Of a stretch of DNA of 18,552 bases, positions 7,676 through 16,835 are shown in pieces. The notes below the pieces were generated by a model. The model was not told where the DNA came from. It was given only the letters and a program-made list of their open reading frames with translations, and did not search any database. The position numbers and the translations under genes were made by a program. Within the stretch, counting starts at the first letter, position 1; every line of letters begins with the position of its first letter. The stretch spans positions 1-18,552 of the forward strand of contig SSGY01000183.1 of NCBI GenBank assembly GCA_008017145.1, read 5' to 3'. Source of the stretch: Neisseriales bacterium (GTDB lineage Bacteria; Pseudomonadota; Gammaproteobacteria; Burkholderiales; UBA11063).

Positions 7676-8383
7676 ATGTCTCCGCACTCTTCCGCATGGC
7701 CTCATTCAAAGATAAAACAAATTTTCCCAGATATTTTCTTTGTGACAGGCAACAATATTACGCAGTATGAGGGTGTAACTTTACAACATAGTCGCAATAT
7801 GATAATTATTCGTAACCAAGGTAAACTTTCACTTATCAACACCGTTAGATTAACTGAAAAAGGTTTAGATGAGCTAACTTCTCTTGGTCAAATTGAAAAT
7901 GTTATTAGAATAGGTAGCTTTCACGGGCGTGATGATGCTTTTTACCTTGAGCAGTATCATGCAAAGTTATGGGCGTTAGCTGGAATGGAGCATGAAAATA
8001 ATAGAAAAGCGGATTATAATCTAACTCTTGATGGATTAATGCCATTTAATAACTGTAAAATATTTACATTAGCTTCATCTAAATTCCCAGAAGCAATTTT
8101 ACATATCAACCAGAACAATGGAATATTAGTAACTTGTGATAGCATAAAAAATTGGCGCGCAAGAGACGAATTTTTTAGTGATTCTACCGCAAAGCTTTAT
8201 GAAAAGCAAAAACTCTTTGGCTATGCTACCGTTAATGAGATATGGATGCAAGCAACCCAGATTGATAAATCAGAATTATTAGGTTTAAAAGAACTTAATT
8301 TCTGTCATTTATTAAGTGCTCATGGTGAGCCATTGTTAAATGATGCTTATGAATATGTGGTTAAAACTTTATCCAGACTATAA
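7676..8383 (+). CDS. Metallo-beta-lactamase-fold-like protein of unknown function
   Basis: A 235-residue soluble protein with no signal peptide. The layout recalls an MBL-fold hydrolase of the DUF4336-like kind: an early beta-rich part (FFVTGNN, MIIIRNQGKLSLIN), then SFHGRDD at 82-87, C154-D155 followed by S-I-K, and LSAHGEP at 214-219. In classical MBL enzymes these places hold the HxHxDH motif, the metal-bridging Asp and the last His. Here the first motif is reduced to H83-x-x-D86-D87, so metal binding may be partial or lost. ATG is preceded by AGAGGA eight bases upstream. It precedes clpB by 152 bp but clpB has its own promoter. The fold call is tentative. Confidence 0.55.
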   Translation: MSPHSSAWPHSKIKQIFPDIFFVTGNNITQYEGVTLQHSRNMIIIRNQGKLSLINTVRLTEKGLDELTSLGQIENVIRIGSFHGRDDAFYLEQYHAKLWALAGMEHENNRKADYNLTLDGLMPFNNCKIFTLASSKFPEAILHINQNNGILVTCDSIKNWRARDEFFSDSTAKLYEKQKLFGYATVNEIWMQATQIDKSELLGLKELNFCHLLSAHGEPLLNDAYEYVVKTLSRL

Positions 8384-8437
8384 AAAATATATTAGTCTTA
8401 GCATTTCTCTTTCATTCTTGCTGGTGGTTTAGTCATA

Positions 8438-8457
8438 ATTTTAGAAAAATCTAAAAT
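8438..8457. repeat. AT-only hairpin upstream of the clpB promoter
   Basis: ATTTTAGA (8438-8445), loop AAAA, TCTAAAAT (8450-8457): a perfect 8-bp stem. It may weakly end transcription from the upstream gene, but there is no U-tract. Confidence 0.3.
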
Positions 8458-8472
8458 AACCAAGTTCAGCTA

Positions 8473-8502
8473 TTGAAATCTAATTCTCCATCACTATATA
8501 AT
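8473..8502 (+). promoter_or_regulatory. Predicted clpB promoter
   Basis: TTGAAA (8473-8478), 18-bp spacer, TATAAT (8497-8502), about 34 bp before the start codon, with a strong RBS GAAGGAG at 8523-8529. This reads as a sigma70 promoter. A good sigma32 heat-shock match (CTTGAAA with CCCCAT at the right spacing) was not found. Confidence 0.55.
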
Positions 8503-8535
8503 AGTTAACATAATCGATACGCGAAGGAGAAAATT

Positions 8536-11103
8536 ATGCGTTTTGAAAAATTAACTACTAAATTCCAAACTGCTCTGCAAGAAGCACAAAGTTTGGCATT
8601 AACTCATGACAATGCCTATATTGAACCGCAACATTTACTATTAGCAATGCTCAATGAAGAAAACTCAACAATTGCCAGCGTTTTGGCTAAAGTTGGCGTA
8701 AATATTAATCCGTTAAAAGCAGAATTGCAAGCTAGCATTAACCGAATTGCCAAAGTAACTGGCACTGGTGGCGAGATTACTATCTCCCGTGATTTAAATA
8801 ATCTACTCAATGTAACTGAAAAAATTGCGGTTAAGCTGCAGGATAATTTTATTGCTTCCGAGTTATTTTTACTAGCTGCTCTTGAGGATAAAGGAGAACT
8901 GGGCAGAATCTTAAAACAATTCAACGTAAAAACAGCTGAAGTTAATAAAGTCATCATGGACATTCGTGGTGGACAAATGGTCGATAGCCAAGACTCGGAA
9001 GGACAACGCGAAGCGCTTAAAAAATACACAGTAGATTTAACTGAGCGTGCACGGATTGGTAAACTTGATCCTGTTATTGGGCGAGATGATGAAATTCGTC
9101 GGGCTATTCAAGTTTTACAACGAAGGACTAAAAATAATCCAGTTTTGATTGGTGAACCAGGGGTTGGTAAAACCGCGATTGTCGAAGGCTTGGCACAACG
9201 AATTGTCAATGGCGAAGTTCCTGAAGGGCTTAAGAACAAACGCTTGTTGGTCTTAGACTTGGCGTCATTGTTGGCTGGTGCTAAGTACCGTGGTGAATTT
9301 GAAGAGCGCCTCAAAGCAGTCTTGAATGAATTAGCTCAAGACGAAGGTCAAACCTTGATTTTTATTGATGAGATTCATACTTTAGTTGGTGCGGGTAAAG
9401 CCGAAGGTGCCATGGATGCTGGTAATATGCTTAAGCCTGCACTTTCTCGTGGAGAATTGCACTGTATCGGCGCAACTACGCTGGATGAATATCGTAAATA
9501 TATCGAAAAAGATCCAGCACTTGAGCGTAGATTCCAAAAAGTTTTGGTTGGTGAGCCGAGTGTTGAAGATACGATAGCAATTTTGCGCGGTTTACAGGAA
9601 AAATACGAAATCCATCATGGCGTGGAAATTACCGATCCAGCAATTGTTGCTGCAGCTGAATTATCGCAACGTTATATTACCGATCGTTTTTTACCCGATA
9701 AAGCAATTGATCTGATTGATGAAGCCGCTTCTAAGATTAAAATGGAGATTGACTCCAAGCCTGAAGTTATGGATAAACTTGAGCGCCGTTTGATTCAACT
9801 CAAGATTGAACGTGAAGCTGTTAAAAAAGAATCCGATGATGCTAGTAAAAAACGTCTGGAAATAATTGAAGAAGGAATCAACACGCTCGGCAAAGAATAT
9901 GCTGATTTAGAAGAAATCTGGAATAATGAAAAAGCGATGGTACAAGGTGCGCAATCAATTAAAGATGAAATTGATAAGCTTAAATCGGAAATTGAAAATT
10001 ATAAGCGTAAAGGCGACTGGCAAAAAGTTGCTGAGCTTGAGTATGGCAAATTACCCGAACTAACTGCCAGACTTCACCAAGCGGAAAAAGGTGAGCATAA
10101 ACACATGCAACTTTTACGTACCGAAGTTGGCGCGGAAGAAATTGCCGAAGTTGTATCACGCGCGACCGGCATCCCAGTATCAAAAATGATGCAAGGTGAA
10201 AAAGATAAATTACTCCTTATGGAAGATAAACTCCATGAGAAAGTAATTGGACAAAATCAAGCCGTTACTGCGATTGCCGATGCGATTCGTCGTTCACGCT
10301 CAGGTCTGTCTGATCCCAATCGCCCGTATGGTTCATTCTTATTCTTAGGCCCAACCGGCGTTGGTAAAACTGAACTATGTAAAGCTTTGGCTGGTTTCTT
10401 ATTTGACAGCGAAGATCATCTGATTCGGATTGATATGTCCGAGTACATGGAAAAACACAGTGTCTCACGCTTGGTGGGTGCCCCTCCAGGATATGTGGGT
10501 TATGAAGAAGGTGGTTACCTAACTGAACAAGTTCGTCGCAAACCATATAGTGTCATTCTGTTAGATGAAGTTGAAAAAGCTCATCCAGATGTATTTAACA
10601 TTTTATTACAGGTACTGGATGATGGACGTTTAACTGATGGTCAGGGACGCACAGTTGATTTTAGCAACACAGTAGTGGTAATGACTTCCAATATTGGTTC
10701 ACAACAGATTCAAAGTATGAGTCACGAACCGTATGAAGCAATTAAAGCTACAGTTATGGAAGAGCTAAAAAATTACTTCCGTCCAGAATTTGTCAATCGG
10801 GTGGATGATGTAGTGGTATTCCATGGTCTAGATCAGGCACAAATCCGTCAGATTGCCAAGATTCAGCTTAAACGCTTAGAGTTACGTTTAGCTAAAATGG
10901 ATCTTAATTTACAAGTTAGCAGTGATGCGTTAGATTTATTGTCTGAGGTTGGTTTTGATCCAGTGTATGGTGCGCGTCCGTTAAAACGTGCAATTCAACA
11001 ATATATTGAGAATCCATTGGCTAAAGCCATTTTGGCTGGTAGTTATCTGCCAGAGCAAACTATCTTAGTTGAAACACAGGATAATCAAATCGTGTTTAAC
11101 TAA
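8536..11103 (+). CDS. clpB: ATP-dependent disaggregase ClpB (Hsp104/Hsp100 family)
   Basis: An 855-residue cytosolic AAA+ chaperone of normal length. It forms hexamers that pull polypeptides out of aggregates together with DnaK. The N domain covers about 1-145. NBD1 has Walker A GEPGVGKT at 206-213, Walker B D278-E279 and arginine fingers R331-R332. The coiled-coil M domain, about 405-525, marks it as ClpB rather than ClpA or ClpC. NBD2 has Walker A GPTGVGKT at 605-612, pore loop GYVGYE from 652, Walker B D677-E678 and sensor-2 GARPLKR near the end. There is no IGF/L ClpP-binding loop. ATG with a strong RBS. An in-frame ATG at residue 148 (8977) sits where E. coli starts its short ClpB form. 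Downstream is a bidirectional terminator. Confidence 0.98.
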   Translation: MRFEKLTTKFQTALQEAQSLALTHDNAYIEPQHLLLAMLNEENSTIASVLAKVGVNINPLKAELQASINRIAKVTGTGGEITISRDLNNLLNVTEKIAVKLQDNFIASELFLLAALEDKGELGRILKQFNVKTAEVNKVIMDIRGGQMVDSQDSEGQREALKKYTVDLTERARIGKLDPVIGRDDEIRRAIQVLQRRTKNNPVLIGEPGVGKTAIVEGLAQRIVNGEVPEGLKNKRLLVLDLASLLAGAKYRGEFEERLKAVLNELAQDEGQTLIFIDEIHTLVGAGKAEGAMDAGNMLKPALSRGELHCIGATTLDEYRKYIEKDPALERRFQKVLVGEPSVEDTIAILRGLQEKYEIHHGVEITDPAIVAAAELSQRYITDRFLPDKAIDLIDEAASKIKMEIDSKPEVMDKLERRLIQLKIEREAVKKESDDASKKRLEIIEEGINTLGKEYADLEEIWNNEKAMVQGAQSIKDEIDKLKSEIENYKRKGDWQKVAELEYGKLPELTARLHQAEKGEHKHMQLLRTEVGAEEIAEVVSRATGIPVSKMMQGEKDKLLLMEDKLHEKVIGQNQAVTAIADAIRRSRSGLSDPNRPYGSFLFLGPTGVGKTELCKALAGFLFDSEDHLIRIDMSEYMEKHSVSRLVGAPPGYVGYEEGGYLTEQVRRKPYSVILLDEVEKAHPDVFNILLQVLDDGRLTDGQGRTVDFSNTVVVMTSNIGSQQIQSMSHEPYEAIKATVMEELKNYFRPEFVNRVDDVVVFHGLDQAQIRQIAKIQLKRLELRLAKMDLNLQVSSDALDLLSEVGFDPVYGARPLKRAIQQYIENPLAKAILAGSYLPEQTILVETQDNQIVFN

Positions 11104-11110
11104 TCACATA

Positions 11111-11150
11111 AAAAAATACACCAAGTGTGAAATACCTTGGTGTATTTTTT
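11111..11150. terminator. Bidirectional intrinsic terminator between clpB and the GH30 operon
   Basis: Perfect 15-bp arms at 11111-11125 and 11136-11150 flank a 10-nt loop. The stem core is TACACCAAG / CTTGGTGTA. It ends in a T-run on the right and begins with an A-run on the left, so the hairpin carries a U-tract in both directions. It starts 8 bp after the clpB stop and 36 bp after the convergent GH30 stop. Confidence 0.9.
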
Positions 11151-11185
11151 ACTTTGAGTCATGAAAGATAATATCTGCCACTCTA

Positions 11186-12574
11186 CTAATAAAGTAATGT
11201 GGTAATTGATTGTTTCCTAATCACCAATGAAGCAACTTCTTGACTCGCAACATCTTTAAGCACTATTGGAATATCTTTCTCAGACGAATTTAAGACAACT
11301 ACCACTACCTGCTCATCAGGAGTGATAAACGCAACTGATTCTAGTTTATTGGTAAATGAACTATGCGCAATTCTTTTCGAACCAGCTGGTACAAATTTAC
11401 TAAAATGTCCGATGAAATAATATGATGGCTGAAAAATAATCTTTTGGTTAACTGCATCGCAAATAATTGGCGCACTACAGTAATTACCAACGTGATTGGG
11501 TCCACCTTGCGTATCGAGCAACAGATTCCAATCAATGTATGATGCGAGTCCATTATTGAAATTACCGATTAAGTCATGTGCATACTTCTCACCAAACTCC
11601 CACGGTGAGTTACTAACTTCAACCAGTTCATTACCACCACTATTAGTTGGTGCGTCTTTGGATAACTCAACGCAGCCTTCAGTAAAAATTAATTCCTTAT
11701 CAGGGAAAAATTCTCTACACAGCCGCAAATTATCAAAATGATCACCAGAATACCAATGGACACCAATACCATGAACCATCGCATAAACTTTAGGATCAGA
11801 TAAAATTTGGCGTGGACGCTCAAAAGCCCGTTCTTTATTATGATCCCAAAGAATAATTTTAACTGCAGTTAGATTAGCCGCTACCAATGCAGGATAAAGA
11901 TGATCGCGAATAAAAACCTGCTCTTCTTCAGCAGTATAAATACATGACTCCCAACGCTGTACGGCTTTAGGTTCATTTTGTACGCTGATGTATTCAATCG
12001 TAAAACCTTCGGCTTGATACGCCTGTAGATATTTAATCAAATATGCGGCATAATCTGCATAATGCTTTGGCAACAAACGACCGCCAGCCAATAAATGCTG
12101 ATTATCTTTCATCCATGCTGGAGGGCTCCACGGAGACACCATTAACTTTATTGATTTATCCGCAAAACCATTACACTCATGGATAAACGGCAATAATTTC
12201 TCACGATCACGCTCAATCGAAAATTTAGCTAATTGCGTATCATCGGCAGTGGTATAACTATAATTGCCCAATGAAAAGTCACAACTTCCAATATGGGTGC
12301 GTCCAAGGTTATAAGCTAAACCACTTTCACCAAAATAAGCCTCACGGATTTGCGCCCTAACATCTGGATTCATATTGAAATAATTGATTGCCGCTGATTC
12401 GGTAAATGCCCCACCAAAACCATTGATAGTTTGATATTGGATATCTTGATAAACCATTAGTAAATTCATTTCAATTTCGCTAACATCATCAACGAACTCG
12501 ACTTGCTCACGATGATGAAATGCTATGTTAGCAGCTTTACTGGTTTCAAATACCTGTACAAATTTCTTAGTCAT
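11186..12574 (-). CDS. Cytoplasmic glycoside hydrolase family 30 enzyme
   Basis: A 462-residue retaining glycosidase with a TIM barrel plus C-terminal beta domain. GH30 includes glucosylceramidases, beta-glucosidases, beta-xylosidases and endo-beta-1,6-glucanases. Visible are GFGGAFTES at 52-60, SPWSPPAWMK at 147-156, the acid/base E201 in VQNEP and the nucleophile E299 in FTEG. There is no signal peptide, so it should act on imported oligosaccharide or glycoside. The start codon overlaps the end of the transporter gene by 8 bp (ATG within AAACATGACTAA), which indicates translational coupling. It is the last gene of a three-gene operon. It differs clearly from the lipoprotein GH30 of the same operon, so it is not a recent duplicate. 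Exact substrate unknown; beta-1,6-glucan fragments or beta-glucosides are likely. Confidence 0.9.
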   Translation of the reverse strand: MTKKFVQVFETSKAANIAFHHREQVEFVDDVSEIEMNLLMVYQDIQYQTINGFGGAFTESAAINYFNMNPDVRAQIREAYFGESGLAYNLGRTHIGSCDFSLGNYSYTTADDTQLAKFSIERDREKLLPFIHECNGFADKSIKLMVSPWSPPAWMKDNQHLLAGGRLLPKHYADYAAYLIKYLQAYQAEGFTIEYISVQNEPKAVQRWESCIYTAEEEQVFIRDHLYPALVAANLTAVKIILWDHNKERAFERPRQILSDPKVYAMVHGIGVHWYSGDHFDNLRLCREFFPDKELIFTEGCVELSKDAPTNSGGNELVEVSNSPWEFGEKYAHDLIGNFNNGLASYIDWNLLLDTQGGPNHVGNYCSAPIICDAVNQKIIFQPSYYFIGHFSKFVPAGSKRIAHSSFTNKLESVAFITPDEQVVVVVLNSSEKDIPIVLKDVASQEVASLVIRKQSITTLLY

Positions 12575-13787
12575 GTTTAATCTCCAAAGCTAATTCTTTT
12601 GGTCCTTTTAATTTCATGGTGAGCGTAAATAAGAATGCGATAAAATAACAACTAATCACGGTTGGTAATACCCATGTAGCATGCCCAGCATCAATAATAT
12701 GCCCATAAACATTTGAGAAAATAAATTGCGGCAAGGCAATAAATAAATTTAATAAGCCCATATATTCACCAAGTTTACTCTTTGGTACAACCATGGATAA
12801 TACAGTGTACATGCAAATATTACCACCAATAAAGAATAATCCACAAGCCAGCGTCCAAGCATAAAGAATCCACGGTGAAGCACCTTCATGCAAGAAAAAC
12901 ACCAGATAAACATTGGCTAAGCACAGACCAATTGCTGAAAATGCAAAGATATGTTTACGATTAAAAACATCAATTAGTTTAAAGGCAGTAAACCCAAACA
13001 GTAAACTAGCAGAAGATTCGAATACCGCAAAACGCCCTACCACGTGCTCACTAAAATGATAATTTTTTACAAATAGCGAAGTTGCCATTTGTCCAGTTCC
13101 AGTACGTGCCGCAAAAAATAAGAAGGTAATAATAAATAACTTCATTACTTCTTTGTTAGTTAAAAAATCAAATGACAAACGATATGGTTCAGATTTGGTA
13201 TAATTTTCTGGGCGTTCTTTTAAGATTGCTGGCACTATTAACACCGTTGACAATGCCATAAGCGCAGCCATTGCGAAAAAGGTCATTTCAGGGTGTTGAG
13301 CATTCCACAAAAACCCAGCTAAACCGCCCATGCACAAACCACCAACGGTACTGGTAGTACGTGCCAGAGTATTGGAATAGCCCACCTGATCGGCATCAAC
13401 GACTTCCATTACCATCGTATAGTATGCACATTGCGCAACATTAACCAAAGTACAAGTTACACCAGTCATAATTAAAAACATGGTAAAGCTATTTGCCAAT
13501 GGCCACAAGGTAACGCTGAGCGCAGCCCCTACCATCCCAAAGACTAGCCACGGGGAACGTTTACCCCATTTATGCTGAGTTTTATCACTTAAAACGCCAA
13601 CAATTACTTGGGTAAAAACCCCTACAATTGCCGCTAGTGAATAAATTTTGGCAATATCTGCGGCTGAATTAGTAAAAGTATAGCCAAAAAAAGCAACTAC
13701 ATTGCCCAAAGAGCCCCACATCATTCCAATTCCTATATCTGGAATAGAAATCAAAATCGGATTCCACCGACGAATATTATATTTCAT
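12567..13787 (-). CDS. MFS sugar transporter (SLC45/GPH-like)
   Basis: A 406-residue inner-membrane protein with about 12 hydrophobic helices. The loop between helices 2 and 3 (about 64-80) carries GVLSDKTQHKWGKRSPW, the MFS motif A in the form seen in sucrose/maltose:H+ symporters of the SLC45 type and GPH sugar symporters. It lies between two GH30 genes, overlapping the downstream one by 8 bp and 26 bp after the upstream one, so it should import the product of the surface GH30. ATG is preceded by AGGGGAA. Direction and ion coupling are inferred. Confidence 0.88.
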   Translation of the reverse strand: MKYNIRRWNPILISIPDIGIGMMWGSLGNVVAFFGYTFTNSAADIAKIYSLAAIVGVFTQVIVGVLSDKTQHKWGKRSPWLVFGMVGAALSVTLWPLANSFTMFLIMTGVTCTLVNVAQCAYYTMVMEVVDADQVGYSNTLARTTSTVGGLCMGGLAGFLWNAQHPEMTFFAMAALMALSTVLIVPAILKERPENYTKSEPYRLSFDFLTNKEVMKLFIITFLFFAARTGTGQMATSLFVKNYHFSEHVVGRFAVFESSASLLFGFTAFKLIDVFNRKHIFAFSAIGLCLANVYLVFFLHEGASPWILYAWTLACGLFFIGGNICMYTVLSMVVPKSKLGEYMGLLNLFIALPQFIFSNVYGHIIDAGHATWVLPTVISCYFIAFLFTLTMKLKGPKELALEIKHD

Positions 13788-13813
13788 AGTAATTCCCCTA
13801 AAATTTTAGTTTT

Positions 13814-15256
13814 TTAATTCCAATTAATAGATGCTACTGTTTGCGATTCAATTTGGAACTGAAGTTTCTGATCCCCCCATTGTAAAACTACTGCTTGCAT
13901 AACCGCACCACCATTCACCATCACAACTACAATCTGACCGTTAGGATTTTTTACAGCGGTCACTTCTAAGTCAGAATTAGTACTACTGGAAGCAATTCGT
14001 ACTGCACCAGGCTGAATAAATTTACTCATATTACCAACAGCATAGTAGTCCTCATTGTAACTTATTGCATTGTTGACTGTATTTACTGTAACCAATGCGC
14101 GACAATTGGTACAACCACCAACATATGGACCATTATCCTGATCCAAGGCAATATTCCATTTCATCGAACCATTACCCCAGTTATTAACTACGCCAATAAA
14201 TAGATTTTGCATATCCCAAACCAAATTATCACCAAATACTGGCGCCCAATCGCCACCACTACATTCAGTCATAAATATTTTTTTATTCGGAAATTGATTA
14301 TGCGTAATACTTTGCGCATCAACATTACCACCATAACAATGATACGCGGTACCAGTTACCACTGACTCTGCTGCTGGTGTTAAATTACTTAATACCTCCT
14401 GTGGATATTCTGGATGATCCCAGTTATGATCGTAATTTAAAACTTGGGTAGTTATTCCATTAGCAATAAATTCAGGAGTAAGATATTGATTAATAAAATT
14501 GCTTTGTTGCGTGGCTGACATATACATCCCGCCATAAGTATCGGGAGCAAAAAGCGGTTCATTTTGAATTGATAAATAATCAACATTAATTCCATTAAGC
14601 TGATAATTCTGAACGGCTTTAGTTAAAAATTGCGCATAAACCGCCATATCAGATTCTTGCAGCGATCCAACCTGCCCGTTATATGTTCCAAAGTAGTTTT
14701 GATTAGTTTTCATCCAAGCTGGAGCTGACCATGGTGTTACCATGATTTTAATTGTTGGATTAATTTGTTTAATCATTTTCAGCAGCGGAATAATGTAGGT
14801 AAGATCATGATAAATCGTAAAATTTTGCAATGTAATATCACTCATGCCTAAAGGCATATCATCATAGGTATAGTTATATAGCGAAAAATCAGATGCACTA
14901 ATTGGTACACGAATCATTGACATTTGAATTCCACTGGCAGCAAAAAGAGTCTTTAACGTATTGGTTCGCAGAGGTTCTGGCAATGAATATAATAGATATG
15001 CACTACTGTCGGTAATTGCTGCACCAAATCCTTCGATTTGTTGATATTTTATCGTGTCATCAATTAATACATTAGCTGATTCAGACAAATTTGATTGAAA
15101 TGCTATACCATTTAGCTGCTGAAATTGAGCAGATTCATTTGTTGTATAAACAGCTAAATTATTGCTGAGGGCTGCACTCTGTGATGATTGCCCACTTGAA
15201 CATGCAGCTAGTAAGCTTACTCCAGCCATTAATAAAATAATATTCTTTTTATTCAA
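13814..15256 (-). CDS. GH30 glycoside hydrolase lipoprotein
   Basis: A 480-residue exported enzyme. Residues 1-18 form a lipoprotein signal with lipobox LAAC; C19 is the lipidation site and S20 at +2 fits outer-membrane sorting. A serine-rich linker follows. The GH30 barrel shows GFGAAITDS at 76-84, TPWSAPAWMK at 174-183, acid/base E233 in IQNEP and nucleophile E331 in MTEC. It probably cuts a beta-linked glucan or glucoside at the cell surface, and the product is taken up by the adjacent MFS protein. The start is TTG at 15256; it is chosen because AAGGTGG (15262-15268) lies at RBS distance and the signal peptide begins there. First gene of the operon, under a promoter with a LacI-type operator. 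GH30 subfamily not resolved. Confidence 0.92.
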   Translation of the reverse strand: MNKKNIILLMAGVSLLAACSSGQSSQSAALSNNLAVYTTNESAQFQQLNGIAFQSNLSESANVLIDDTIKYQQIEGFGAAITDSSAYLLYSLPEPLRTNTLKTLFAASGIQMSMIRVPISASDFSLYNYTYDDMPLGMSDITLQNFTIYHDLTYIIPLLKMIKQINPTIKIMVTPWSAPAWMKTNQNYFGTYNGQVGSLQESDMAVYAQFLTKAVQNYQLNGINVDYLSIQNEPLFAPDTYGGMYMSATQQSNFINQYLTPEFIANGITTQVLNYDHNWDHPEYPQEVLSNLTPAAESVVTGTAYHCYGGNVDAQSITHNQFPNKKIFMTECSGGDWAPVFGDNLVWDMQNLFIGVVNNWGNGSMKWNIALDQDNGPYVGGCTNCRALVTVNTVNNAISYNEDYYAVGNMSKFIQPGAVRIASSSTNSDLEVTAVKNPNGQIVVVMVNGGAVMQAVVLQWGDQKLQFQIESQTVASINWN

Positions 15257-15270
15257 TTTAATCCACCTTG

Positions 15271-15284
15271 GTTAAACGTTTAAC
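15271..15284. promoter_or_regulatory. LacI-family operator of the GH30 operon
   Basis: GTTAAACGTTTAAC is a perfect 14-bp palindrome with the central CG typical of LacI/GalR-family operators. It lies just downstream of the predicted start (about +6 to +19) and before the RBS, where a bound repressor would block transcription. The likely partner is the LacI-type regulator encoded at 16836-17819. Confidence 0.75.
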
Positions 15285-15296
15285 TTAATATACGTG

Positions 15297-15325
15297 ATAA
15301 TAACATAAAACAGTAATTATTTCAA
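15297..15325 (-). promoter_or_regulatory. Predicted promoter of the GH30-MFS-GH30 operon
   Basis: Read on the minus strand, TTGAAA (15320-15325), 17-bp spacer, TATTAT (15297-15302), start expected near 15290. Close to consensus, and followed at once by the palindromic operator. Confidence 0.65.
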
Positions 15326-15333
15326 TATGCAAC

Positions 15334-15355
15334 TGCTAAGAGCAGAAGACTTAGC
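15334..15355. repeat. Small inverted repeat between divergent lipoprotein genes
   Basis: GCTAAG (15334-15339) and CTTAGC (15350-15355) around a 10-nt loop. No U-tract. It sits upstream of the GH30 promoter and could be a regulator site; role unknown. Confidence 0.25.
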
Positions 15356-15455
15356 CTGAGACAATGGCATACAACAAAATTATTACGTGTCAAAACAATA
15401 CATGTTACAATTGGCGATAAATTTATACTAAAATCAATATAAAGGTTTTTAAACT

Positions 15456-16733
15456 ATGCGGTACATAAATACAAAATTATTACAATGCTACTCTGACAAA
15501 ATACAATCGTATATGCATAGTCTAGTACTAGTTTGTTTCGCACTGTGCCTTGCCGCTTGTAGTGGTGGTTCATCAAGCAATAGCTCAGTATCAATAAAAT
15601 CGGGAACACTGGTAATTAAGCCATTAATGGTAAAAAAAGTTGAATCTGGAAATACGACAACGGCAATAGTCTCTTTGCTCAATAGTCAAGGTATTGAGTC
15701 ATCTAATCCAATTACGGTGTCAGTTTGGAGTAATGAATCAGCAATAATGAGCGTTACCCCTCATGACTGTGGCTTATATACATCAACAAATAGTTGCTCT
15801 ATAACGTTAACTGGAAAATCCGTGGGAGTTGCGACGTTCAGCATAAAGGCTATTGGATATCCAGAGTCTAGCTCAGAAAGCTTAGTAATAATTCCATCAG
15901 CAGCCACGGTTAGTATGTCTTCAACATTACCATATTCAACAACGCATGCTGGAATTCAGACTCCAATAATGATCTTATTTAGCAGAGCAATAGACCCAAA
16001 CACAGTAACAAACAACTCATTTTACATAGAGTCAACTGGTGGTAAGGTAGCTGGAAATGTGACTGTAGGTTCCAATAACGAAAGTGCAACTTTCACACCA
16101 ATCAGCCAGATGAGCTATGGACTAACCTATACGGTGCATGCTACTTCAAATATAACAGATTCTAGCAGTAATCCGATAGCACCATTTACCACTGATAATA
16201 CTTTCACCACACAAGCTGAGTCTTATCTAATTTTCTTAGCTACAAATACGCAAAATGGAAGCATGGGTGGAATAGCCAGTGCTGACAACGTATGTAACTC
16301 AGACATTGATTGCTCATCAGGTTGGAACTGTAAAGCCATGCTGGTAGATGATGCGGGCACACGTATAGCTGCCCCTACCCCGATAAACTGGGTGCTTGCA
16401 CCATATACCGCTTATCAAAATATTGATAGTGCCATTTTTGGAAATTATCAGCTAGTCGGAATAACTGGAATAACTTCAAATAGTGGAACACCGTTAAATT
16501 CTTCAGTGTTTGGTTTTAATTTGCAAAATCGTATAAATGCTAAAGGTTTTACTACTTGGACTGGCATGAATGCCAATTGGACTACCAACACTGGTACCAC
16601 ATGCAGTAACTGGGCAAGTTCTTCGGGTTCTGGTATAGTTGGGGCTTCTGGTTCAATTAATTATGAAGCGATATCCAGTGCATCTGATTTATGTAGCAAT
16701 ACGAATTTCTTATATTGTGTACAGCAACCATAA
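15456..16733 (+). CDS. Lipoprotein with Ig-like domains and a C-terminal DUF1554-like domain
   Basis: A 425-residue predicted surface lipoprotein. The lipobox CLAAC ends at C35 and is followed by GGSSS. The signal has an unusually long N-region. M20 would give a conventional signal, but only the first ATG has an RBS-like AAAGG. Domains in order: Ig-like (BIG2-like) about 50-146; SbsA-type Ig-like (Big_5) about 155-252, with ATFTP and LTYTV; then about 257-421 resembling DUF1554 (PF07588, known from Leptospira and other surface proteins), with IFLATNTQNGSMGGIASAD, CKAMLVDDAGTRIA and a final cysteine-rich stretch ending LYC. DUF1554 is collagen- or endostatin-like, so binding or adhesion is possible. 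It is divergent from the GH30 operon and may bind the polysaccharide, but that is inference from position only. Confidence 0.8.
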   Translation: MRYINTKLLQCYSDKIQSYMHSLVLVCFALCLAACSGGSSSNSSVSIKSGTLVIKPLMVKKVESGNTTTAIVSLLNSQGIESSNPITVSVWSNESAIMSVTPHDCGLYTSTNSCSITLTGKSVGVATFSIKAIGYPESSSESLVIIPSAATVSMSSTLPYSTTHAGIQTPIMILFSRAIDPNTVTNNSFYIESTGGKVAGNVTVGSNNESATFTPISQMSYGLTYTVHATSNITDSSSNPIAPFTTDNTFTTQAESYLIFLATNTQNGSMGGIASADNVCNSDIDCSSGWNCKAMLVDDAGTRIAAPTPINWVLAPYTAYQNIDSAIFGNYQLVGITGITSNSGTPLNSSVFGFNLQNRINAKGFTTWTGMNANWTTNTGTTCSNWASSSGSGIVGASGSINYEAISSASDLCSNTNFLYCVQQP

Positions 16734-16799
16734 TATACGGCGTCTGCCTCATGTTACAGCAGTTACAGATTTTAGAGTATGAGTACCTACGAATATAGG

Positions 16800-16813
16800 A
16801 TTAACGTTTTAAT
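16800..16813. promoter_or_regulatory. Weaker LacI-type operator upstream of the regulator gene
   Basis: ATTAACGTTTTAAT shares the AACGTTT core with the palindrome at 15271-15284; its complement matches 9 of 12 central positions. It is 23 bp before the regulator start and could allow autoregulation. It is not a perfect palindrome. Confidence 0.4.
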
Positions 16814-16835
16814 TATTATAAAGAAAATATAAACA

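Noticed and set aside
8473..8494. TTGAAA and CCAT upstream of clpB as a sigma32 heat-shock promoter
   Set aside because: The distance between the elements is far too short for sigma32; the sigma70 reading with TATAAT fits better.
8616..10546. Several antisense reading frames of 67-137 codons inside clpB
   Set aside because: They are shadows of a highly conserved coding sequence, with no recognisable domains.
12567..15256. GH30 duplication by recent tandem copying
   Set aside because: The two GH30 proteins share only family motifs and differ in length, signal and most residues.
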